Below are positions 25,881-32,275 of a stretch of DNA of 32,275 nt, piece after piece; position 1 is the stretch's first letter, and the number at the start of each line of letters is the position of its first letter. Position numbers and translations under genes: made by a program. The stretch is taken from positions 1 through 32,275 of the forward strand of contig JAHEYQ010000053.1 in NCBI GenBank assembly GCA_023251515.1, given 5' to 3'. The notes under the pieces are model-generated. The model ran no database searches, was not told the DNA's origin, and saw only the letters and a list, made by a program, of their open reading frames with translations. This stretch comes from Bacteroidales bacterium. GTDB lineage: Bacteria > Bacteroidota > Bacteroidia > Bacteroidales > JACABE01.

Positions 25881-25912
25881 AACCCCTTGGGTGCGATAGT
25901 TCTAGAGGGGTT
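25881..25912 (+). repeat. Copy B of the 32-nt AACCCCTTGG hairpin element
   Basis: The outer stem AACCCCT/AGGGGTT and the first ten bases are the same as in the copy at 2701-2732 (opposite strand). The total length is also 32, with about 25 identical positions. It is not followed by a strong T run here. Confidence 0.7.
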
Positions 25913-26006
25913 TTGGAGATGGAAAATATAAATTGCGGGATTTTTGTAATTAGCAACTTTGCATCACCAGATTTTCGCAAAAGAGATTCACTGTGGGCTC
26001 ATAAAA

Positions 26007-26036
26007 AAAGCCTCTTTGAAGAGGCTTTAATTTTTT
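26007..26036 (-). terminator. Bidirectional terminator downstream of tyrS
   Basis: A perfect 10-bp stem (AAAGCCTCTT at 26007-26016 with 26019-26028), preceded by an A run and followed by TTAATTTTTT. It serves tyrS from the right and possibly folB from the left. Confidence 0.85.
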
Positions 26037-26073
26037 ATTTGTTACAGAAAGATAGTTAAAATCAGCCAATAAT

Positions 26074-27351
26074 TTACTGAAAAATTATTAAGTAATAATT
26101 CTTTTTCCCTTTCTGTACTATCAGATATTTCTGATTTAAAAGCATATCAGAGGTTATCATAGTAGCTTCGCTAACTTTTTCTTTATTTACTGACACTCCG
26201 TTGTCTTTCAGCATTCTGCGTGCTTCACCCTTTGACGGAAAAATTCCGGTTTTATCACTTACAAAATCAACAATATTAATTCCGTTTTCTAAATCTGTTT
26301 TTGAAACTTCGCATTGCGGTACACCTTCAAAAACAGATAGTAATGTATCTTCCGACATCCGTTTTAAAGTATCGGTAGTACCTTTGCCAAAAAGGATTTC
26401 AGAAGCTTCAATAGCTGCATTATAGTCTTCTTCGGAATGTACACGAATAGTAAGGTCTTTTGCCAAAGCTTTTTGCAAAACCCTTAAATGTGGAGCTTCA
26501 TTATGCTGTAGTTCAAGTACTTCAATATCATCTTTACTGAACATTGTAAAAATACGAATGTATTTTGAAGAATCAGTATCAGAACAGTTTAACCAAAACT
26601 GGTAAAATTTATAAGGTGATGTTTTTTCAGGATCAAGCCAGATATTGCCGGTTTCGGTTTTGCCAAATTTGCCTCCGTCAGCCTTAGTAATTAGCGGACA
26701 AGTTAATGCAAAAGCCTCTCCCCCATTCTTACGACGAATTAATTCGGTTCCTGTGGTAATATTTCCCCATTGATCGGAACCACCCATTTGTAATTTGCAG
26801 TTTTTGTGCTCGTTAAGCCACAAAAAATCATATCCCTGAACCAATTGATAAGTAAATTCAGTAAAAGACAATCCGGTTTCCAGACGTTTTTTTACAGAAT
26901 CTTTTGCCATCATGTAATTAACAGTAAGATGTTTTCCAACATCACGCAGAAAACCTAAGAATGAGAATTCTTTCATCCAATCGTAATTGTTTACAATTTC
27001 GGCATGATTTGATTTTGAATTATCAAAATCCAGAAAATTAAGTAATTGTTTTTTAATACAATCCTGATTATGACGCAATGTTTTTTCGTCTAACAAATTA
27101 CGTTCTTCTGATTTACCGGAAGGATCGCCTATCATTCCGGTTGCACCGCCAACCAAAGCAAGTGGTTTATGCCCGGCTACCTGAAAATGTTTGAGCATCA
27201 TAATTGAAACCAGATGCCCTATATGTAAAGAGTCTGCTGTCGGATCTATTCCTACATAAGCAGTTGTCATTTCTTTTGTTAGTTGTTCTTCTGTACCCGG
27301 CATCATATCGTGTATCATGCCTCTCCATTTGAGTTCTTCTATAAAATTCAT
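26074..27351 (-). CDS. tyrS: Tyrosyl-tRNA synthetase
   Basis: 425 residues from the ATG at 27351, the usual TyrRS length. A frame to 27396 adds 15 residues, but an exact TATCTTTG promoter box lies inside that extension (27367-27374), and [11 protein letters not shown] is the family's normal beginning. HIGH is at 43-46 ([12 protein letters not shown]). Further motifs are [23 protein letters not shown], the KFGKT form of KMSKS, and a C-terminal S4 RNA-binding domain ([18 protein letters not shown]). It charges tRNA-Tyr in the cytosol. Monocistronic, with a terminator after it. Confidence 0.96.
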   Translation of the reverse strand: MNFIEELKWRGMIHDMMPGTEEQLTKEMTTAYVGIDPTADSLHIGHLVSIMMLKHFQVAGHKPLALVGGATGMIGDPSGKSEERNLLDEKTLRHNQDCIKKQLLNFLDFDNSKSNHAEIVNNYDWMKEFSFLGFLRDVGKHLTVNYMMAKDSVKKRLETGLSFTEFTYQLVQGYDFLWLNEHKNCKLQMGGSDQWGNITTGTELIRRKNGGEAFALTCPLITKADGGKFGKTETGNIWLDPEKTSPYKFYQFWLNCSDTDSSKYIRIFTMFSKDDIEVLELQHNEAPHLRVLQKALAKDLTIRVHSEEDYNAAIEASEILFGKGTTDTLKRMSEDTLLSVFEGVPQCEVSKTDLENGINIVDFVSDKTGIFPSKGEARRMLKDNGVSVNKEKVSEATMITSDMLLNQKYLIVQKGKKNYYLIIFQ

Positions 27352-27366
27352 TTCAACATTTTTTTG

Positions 27367-27374
27367 CAAAGATA
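27367..27374 (-). promoter_or_regulatory. -7 promoter box for tyrS
   Basis: TATCTTTG on the minus strand, an exact TAnnTTTG match 15 bases before the ATG at 27351. It decides between the two possible starts of tyrS. Confidence 0.6.
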
Positions 27375-27530
27375 ATGAAAACTCATTTAACTGCATGTCT
27401 GTAAGCAGTTAACAATCTACTTTTATCAATATTAAATTGAAAATGAGCAACTTTAAAAACAAAATAATAAAAAAACACATTAAAATGAAAAAAATCAGAA
27501 AATACTAAGGTGTAGAAATAAACAAATGCT

Positions 27531-27538
27531 TAATTTTG
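27531..27538 (+). promoter_or_regulatory. -7 promoter box for deoC
   Basis: TAATTTTG, an exact TAnnTTTG match 18 bases before the deoC ATG. No Shine-Dalgarno is seen. Confidence 0.5.
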
Positions 27539-27556
27539 TAAAAATAATACATAAAT

Positions 27557-28402
27557 ATGCAAGAAACTTATAAAAACATCGTTGTTGATGAAGCCAAAGT
27601 TGCTTCTGAAGTTAAAAATATTATACAGGGAGGATTAGGTAATTATACTGAAAAAGAAGCATTAAGCATAATTTTAAATTGTATTGACCTAACCACACTT
27701 GAAGGTGCAGATACCAAAAGCAAAGTAAATGCATTGTGCGAAAAAGGATTAACCTATGTTAATAAAGGAAAAAATATTCCGAATGTTGCTGCAATATGTG
27801 TTTATCCTACTTTTGCAAAACAGGTTTCTGAAAAACTAAAAGGTTCGGGTATAAAAACTGCATGTGTTGCAGGTGCATTTCCTGCCGGTCAATCACCACT
27901 TTTTGTTAAGCTTATTGAAGTAAAATACGCTGTAGATGAAGGTGCTGAAGAGATAGATATGGTGATTTCACGTGGAACATTTCTTGAAGGTGATTATAAG
28001 ACAATATATAACGAAGTTTTAGCCATAAAACAATTTTGCGGAGAAGCACATCTAAAAGTTATTTTAGAAACCGGCGAACTGCAAAACCTAAGAAATATTC
28101 GTATTGCAAGTGATATTTCAATTGCTGCCGGAGCTGATTTTATTAAAACTTCAACCGGAAAAATTAATCCGGCTGCTACCGAAGAAGCCTTTTATGTGAT
28201 GCTCCAATCTATAAAATCTCATTATGAAAAAACCGGAAAAATGATAGGCATTAAACCTGCAGGCGGAATTTCTGAACCAGAACAAGCATTAAATTATTTT
28301 AAATTGGTAAATACAGTTTTAGGCGAAAAATGGCTGAATAACAAATACTTCAGAATGGGAGCCAGCCGCTTGGCAGATAAAATTCTGGAGAAGATTGTTT
28401 AA
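27557..28402 (+). CDS. deoC: Deoxyribose-phosphate aldolase
   Basis: 281 residues; class I aldolase TIM barrel, a little longer than the E. coli enzyme. AAICVYPTFA, GAEEIDMVISRG (with the proton-relay Asp), ADFIKTSTGK with the Schiff-base Lys197, and GIKPAGGI with Lys233 are all present. It splits deoxyribose 5-phosphate into acetaldehyde and glyceraldehyde 3-phosphate in deoxynucleoside breakdown. Other deo genes are not adjacent. It is followed after 95 bases by an unrecognised gene. Confidence 0.95.
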   Translation: MQETYKNIVVDEAKVASEVKNIIQGGLGNYTEKEALSIILNCIDLTTLEGADTKSKVNALCEKGLTYVNKGKNIPNVAAICVYPTFAKQVSEKLKGSGIKTACVAGAFPAGQSPLFVKLIEVKYAVDEGAEEIDMVISRGTFLEGDYKTIYNEVLAIKQFCGEAHLKVILETGELQNLRNIRIASDISIAAGADFIKTSTGKINPAATEEAFYVMLQSIKSHYEKTGKMIGIKPAGGISEPEQALNYFKLVNTVLGEKWLNNKYFRMGASRLADKILEKIV

Positions 28403-28425
28403 GACGGAAGTTGAATAAAGTGAAA

Positions 28426-28449
28426 TCCTGAGTATGAAATGATTCAGGA
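28426..28449 (+). repeat. Dispersed small hairpin element, copy 1 (GAAATCCT...AGG type)
   Basis: TCCTGA (28426-28431) pairs with TCAGGA (28444-28449). It lies between two direct copies of GACnGAAGTTGAA (about 28403 and 28456). A related shorter form, GAAATCCTAAGAATTTAGGCAC, is at 31774-31795. Confidence 0.5.
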
Positions 28450-28497
28450 ACAAAAGACAGAAGTTGAAAGGAATTAGATATTGATAATCAATCTGAT

Positions 28498-29133
28498 ATG
28501 GAAGATATTCATTTTTCAATAAAAAGAGGATTGCTTGATAACAGAGAAAGAAAACTGATTATTAATCCTGAATGTATTAAATTTGAAAATAAAGATTCAA
28601 AATCTGATACTTACACCCAGTTTAACAAAGAATCAATTGTTGAATATCGGTATGGAATAAAATGGATTGAGGGAATATATTTCACTATAGGCAGAGAATA
28701 TCAGATATTTATCAGAAATAGTGAGAATAATATTCTCAAAATCAACTTCAAAAGCTTTTATGGATTTCAAAAAAAGGAATACCATAATAAATTTGCAGAT
28801 ATTGTAAATTCAATCTGGAATTACTTTTTTTCTGAAATTTCAGAATCTTATCTTACTAAATTTCAGAATAATGAAAATTTCGGCATTGGTAATGTGGTAT
28901 TTACAAAAAACCACCTGACAATTAATGTTAATGGAATCATTAAAGAAGAACCTAAAACCATTCCATGGGAAAAAGTTGGAACAAGGGATTACCAAACCTA
29001 TTTTGCAATTTATTCAACTGATAATCCTACAGATATTTACAGAGGATATAATTACCTTACAGATTGGAATACAGACATTTTATACAGTGTGGTCAGAACA
29101 ATAATAAATACTAAAAAAAATGAAATATCATAA
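28498..29133 (+). CDS. Uncharacterised protein with two similar halves (possible PH-like domains)
   Basis: 211 residues, not recognised. No signal peptide and no membrane segment is apparent, so it is probably cytosolic. The sequence is rich in aromatic and beta-strand patterns. Each half begins with a 'strand, acidic/Ile-Lys, strand' pattern (LIINPECIKFENKD and VVFTKNHLTINVNGIIKE) followed by a short tyrosine-rich loop (YRYGIKWIEGIYFTIG and DYQTYFAIYSTD) and ends in a helix (KFADIVNSIWNYFF and DILYSVVRTIINT). This suggests a tandem of PH-like domains, but only by eye. It lies between deoC and the palmitoyltransferase gene, with no close spacing to either. It appears to be a real gene because the frame is long and coherent. 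Confidence 0.7.
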   Translation: MEDIHFSIKRGLLDNRERKLIINPECIKFENKDSKSDTYTQFNKESIVEYRYGIKWIEGIYFTIGREYQIFIRNSENNILKINFKSFYGFQKKEYHNKFADIVNSIWNYFFSEISESYLTKFQNNENFGIGNVVFTKNHLTINVNGIIKEEPKTIPWEKVGTRDYQTYFAIYSTDNPTDIYRGYNYLTDWNTDILYSVVRTIINTKKNEIS

Positions 29134-29298
29134 TAATAAATTTTAGAAGCATTGATCTCATGTTACATAATATAAAATTGATTATCAAAACGATATATAA
29201 TCAACTTATTTAGTTAAGTGAGGTAGAATCTTCTGGTTAAAACTCCATACTCAGGACTTTTTAATTTTTTTTAATATTAATCATTGGAGAATAATATG

Positions 29299-29306
29299 TA
29301 AATTTG
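29299..29306 (+). promoter_or_regulatory. -7 promoter box for the serine palmitoyltransferase gene
   Basis: TAAATTTG, an exact TAnnTTTG match followed by CAGG, 45 bases before the ATG. A TTG lies 12 bases upstream. Confidence 0.55.
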
Positions 29307-29333
29307 CAGGTTTATATAGAACTATGTTATTAG

Positions 29334-30539
<1,206 letters not shown>

Positions 30540-30594
30540 AATTTATTTTGTATTTTTATTAAAAATTCATTTTGTAAATTAAGGAGAAAAAAAT

Positions 30595-31752
30595 ATGTCA
30601 ATTCAAATAAAAGAAGTAACTAACAAACAAGAGCTTAAAGCTTTTGTAATGTTTCCACTTGAATTATATAAAGATTGTAAATATTTTGTTCCGCAACTTA
30701 TTTCGCAGGAAATGAAAACCCTTGATAAGGATATTAATCCTTCTTTTGAGGTTTGCGAAACAAAACTTTGGCTTGCTTACAAGGAAGGAAAAGTTGTTGG
30801 CCGGATTGCCGGTATTATACATAAGCCTTTTATTGAAAAATGGGGAAACAGATATGCTCGTTTTGGATGGTTTGATATAATTGATAACGAAGAAGTTGCA
30901 ACTGCTTTACTTCAAACAGCCGAAAATTGGGCTGGCGAAAGCGGAATGGAAGCCATTCATGGTCCTTTGGGTTTTACAGATTTTGATCCGGAAGGCATTT
31001 TAATTGAGGGTTTTAGCGAACTTTCTACCATTGTTGAAAGATATAATTATCCTTACTATGCTTGTTATCTGGAACAAAACGGGTATTATAAAGATGCCGA
31101 TTGGGTGGAATATGAAGTGGAAATTCCGGCAAAATTACCTGAAAAATTTCTGAAAGTCTCTGACTTTGTGCAACGAAAACAAAATCTGAAAATCGCAAAG
31201 TTTAAAAGCTTAAGCGATATAATGCCTTATGTGGATGAGATTTTTGCAATTATCAATAATATTTATGGTTTGATGTATGGTTTTACACCTGTTGGCGAAA
31301 AACAAACCGAATTTTATCTCAAACAATACCTGAAACTGGTAAATCCTGAGTTTGTTTCGGTAGTTTTAGATAAAAACAACAAAGTAGTTGCTTTTGGTGT
31401 TACCATGCCCTCCTATTCTAAAGCTTTTCAAAAAGCCAACGGAAAACTTTTCCCTTTAGGTTTTTATCATTTACGGAAAGCCAATAAAAAGAACGATACC
31501 ATTGATATGTATTTTATTGGTATCCGCCCCGATTTTGCAAATAAAGGTGTTTTGGCTGTAATGTTTAGTGATATTGCCCGCAAACTGATAGCCAAAGGTT
31601 ATAAAAAAGCAGAAACCAATGTGGAGTTTGAAAGCAACGAGAAAATGCAGAATTTGTGGAGCTACTTCGAACGCCGCCAACATAAACGCCGCCGCAGTTA
31701 CTTCAAATATCTGGTAAGCAAACCCAGAGGCGAAGATGCGAAAATGATTTAA
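30595..31752 (+). CDS. GNAT-like N-acyltransferase next to SPT; candidate ceramide synthase
   Basis: 385 residues, soluble, no signal. It looks like a two-part GNAT fold. The N-terminal part has an N-acyltransferase-like strand-helix pattern (WLAYKEGKVVGRIAGIIH, ARFGWFDIIDNEEVATALLQTAENWA) and a conserved GPLGFTDFDPEGILIEGF near 122-139. The second part (about 180-385) has VVLDKNNKVVAFGVTMPS and FIGIRPDFANKGVLAVMFSDIARKLIAKGYKKAE, the place where GNATs bind acyl-CoA. It ends in a basic cluster (RRQHKRRRSYFKY). A good Shine-Dalgarno (AAGGAG, 30581-30586) is present. Sitting directly after spt, it is a reasonable candidate for the step that N-acylates the sphingoid base, as a GNAT-type bacterial ceramide synthase does in Caulobacter. 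That role is inference. Confidence 0.78.
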   Translation: MSIQIKEVTNKQELKAFVMFPLELYKDCKYFVPQLISQEMKTLDKDINPSFEVCETKLWLAYKEGKVVGRIAGIIHKPFIEKWGNRYARFGWFDIIDNEEVATALLQTAENWAGESGMEAIHGPLGFTDFDPEGILIEGFSELSTIVERYNYPYYACYLEQNGYYKDADWVEYEVEIPAKLPEKFLKVSDFVQRKQNLKIAKFKSLSDIMPYVDEIFAIINNIYGLMYGFTPVGEKQTEFYLKQYLKLVNPEFVSVVLDKNNKVVAFGVTMPSYSKAFQKANGKLFPLGFYHLRKANKKNDTIDMYFIGIRPDFANKGVLAVMFSDIARKLIAKGYKKAETNVEFESNEKMQNLWSYFERRQHKRRRSYFKYLVSKPRGEDAKMI

Positions 31753-31773
31753 AAGTCAGAAATTAAGTTAGGC

Positions 31774-31795
31774 GAAATCCTAAGAATTTAGGCAC
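31774..31795 (+). repeat. Dispersed small hairpin element, copy 2 (GAAATCCTAAG...TTAGG)
   Basis: CCTAA (31779-31783) pairs with TTAGG (31788-31792), just after the GNAT gene. The flanks AAGTCAGAAATTAAG and GCACAAA resemble those of the element near 28426. Confidence 0.5.
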
Positions 31796-31814
31796 AAATT
31801 TTATACACCAAATA

Positions 31815-31855
31815 AAAAAGACCATTTTACAGCAATGTAAAGTGGTCTTTTTTTT
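31815..31855 (+). terminator. Intrinsic terminator of the spt/GNAT unit
   Basis: AAAAAGACCATTTTAC pairs with GTAAAGTGGTCTTTTT around a 6-base loop, with a long T run after it. One T-G mismatch sits in the stem. The A run makes it usable from both sides. Confidence 0.93.
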
Positions 31856-31886
31856 TCTTTTTTCTATAAAATATATATTCTTTATC

Positions 31887-32107
31887 AACACTAAGCAATA
31901 TATATATAACTGTTTCATTATCATTTTGTACACCAATATGTTTTTGTAATACACTTATATATTTTTGCATACACTAATATATTTTTTTTGTACCCATATT
32001 GTCATATAATCTACACCTGTATATTTTAAAAATATATTGGTGTACAGAAAAATGTTATTGGGGTTTGTTATCAAAATTCTGGTGTACATTAAAATTTTGT
32101 TGGAGTA
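31887..32107. repeat. AT-rich array of about 21-bp phased repeats, inverted about a central palindrome
   Basis: The core TACACC/T-nnATATaTTTTTG starts at 31929, 31950, 31970, 31991 and 32012 (spacings 21, 20, 21, 21), with weaker copies at 31887 and 31908. The same core on the other strand reads GGTGTA-type and ends at 32044, 32065 (degenerate), 32086 and 32107, each 21 apart. The two orientations meet in a palindrome with arms of 14 paired out of 16 bases (32012-32044). No gene is present. Confidence 0.8.
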
Positions 32108-32146
32108 TATTAAAAAGTATAGTTTAATGGTTTTAATTTTTTTAGT

Positions 32147-32275
32147 TTAACCCATTTTGCATTTATCCTGACGTAAGTTATGTAAATATGAGGTTTCAAT
32201 TTTTTTGAGTTCCGAACTGTGTACTACAGATTTTCGTTTTACAAAGGGGTAGAACTTATAGTTTAAAGCCTTATA
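32147..32275 (-). CDS. Possible C-terminal end of an unidentified protein, cut by window edge
   Basis: An open frame of 42 codons enters from the right edge and stops at TAA (32147-32149). It reads YKALNYKFYPFVKRKSVVHS then ELKKIETSYLHNLRQDK. It is the only minus-strand frame open to the edge, and this stretch is richer in GC than the neighbouring repeat array. The family is not recognised. It may be a chance opening. Confidence 0.3.
   Translation of the reverse strand, partial: YKALNYKFYPFVKRKSVVHSSELKKIETSYLHNLRQDKCKMG

Larger units (their letters stand above)
25595..26073. other. Non-coding region with degenerate repeats and hairpins; no gene
   Basis: 479 bases between folB and tyrS with no credible open frame. 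It holds a short dyad TGTCC-GTA-GGACA (25758-25770), a run of degenerate 11-base units around TTTCACAGAGG and AAGCACAGATT (about 25829-25872), copy B of the 32-nt hairpin (25881-25912), and the shared terminator (26007-26028). The mixture looks like decayed dispersed repeats. Confidence 0.6.

Noticed and set aside
28426..29256. 11-base exact inverted repeat bracketing the unknown gene, as a possible mobile-element boundary
   Set aside because: A match of this length within about 1 kb is expected by chance several times in 32 kb of AT-rich DNA, and the left arm is part of a dispersed hairpin. No target duplication or transposase is seen.
31887..32107. 21-bp array as a CRISPR array
   Set aside because: Repeats are contiguous, degenerate and present in both orientations, with no unique spacers.

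Overview
The window is low-GC chromosomal DNA from a member of the Bacteroidota, probably Bacteroidales-like. Four things point there. At least ten genes have a TAnnTTTG box (the Bacteroidota sigma -7 element) just upstream. A serine palmitoyltransferase (sphingolipid synthesis) is present. The isoleucyl-tRNA synthetase is the long, eukaryote-like type 2. Several families are typical of the phylum: DUF2723/TMEM260-like glycosyltransferase, DUF5777 barrel, a DksA-like protein lacking its zinc cysteines, and a bacterial tricorn-type protease. No tRNA, rRNA, CRISPR array, transposase or phage gene was seen. Most of the window is a housekeeping and cell-envelope region.

Layout: 1-2490 (-) holds a DEAD-box RNA helicase followed by the start of penicillin-binding protein 2. 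2764-6024 (-) is a large periplasmic tricorn-like S41 protease ended by a strong terminator. 6025-6487 is non-coding and carries four 42-bp tandem repeats with a hairpin at each junction. 6488-9685 (+) is a DUF2723 membrane glycosyltransferase, converging on lnt and 5-formyl-THF cyclo-ligase (9781-11942, -). A small TonB-C-like protein (+) follows. Next is a minus-strand block: ileS - dksA-like - (terminator) - lspA, with polyprenyl synthetase and rfbA further right. lnt and lspA lie in the same few kilobases, so two of the core lipoprotein-processing enzymes are close together.

19252-23300 (+) is a cell-envelope block. It holds an OmpA-domain lipoprotein, two c-type cytochrome lipoproteins, a membrane-anchored OB-fold protein, a YceI-like protein and a DUF5777 beta-barrel. 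The middle genes are almost touching and look like one operon for periplasmic or outer-membrane redox chemistry. 23407-27351 holds glnS (-), folB (+) and tyrS (-). 27557-31752 (+) holds deoC, an unrecognised two-domain protein, serine palmitoyltransferase, and a GNAT-like acyltransferase that is a reasonable ceramide-synthase candidate.

The right end (31753-32275) contains a terminator, then an AT-rich array of about 21-bp phased repeats. The repeats run in one orientation, turn over at a central palindrome, and continue in the other. The last 129 bases may be the C-terminus of a minus-strand gene.

The most unusual observations are the 21-bp phased inverted array, the 42-bp repeats with changing but still-paired junction hairpins, the GXHH (instead of HXGH) signature in IleRS, and the cytochrome/YceI/DUF5777 operon with a CX4CH haem motif.
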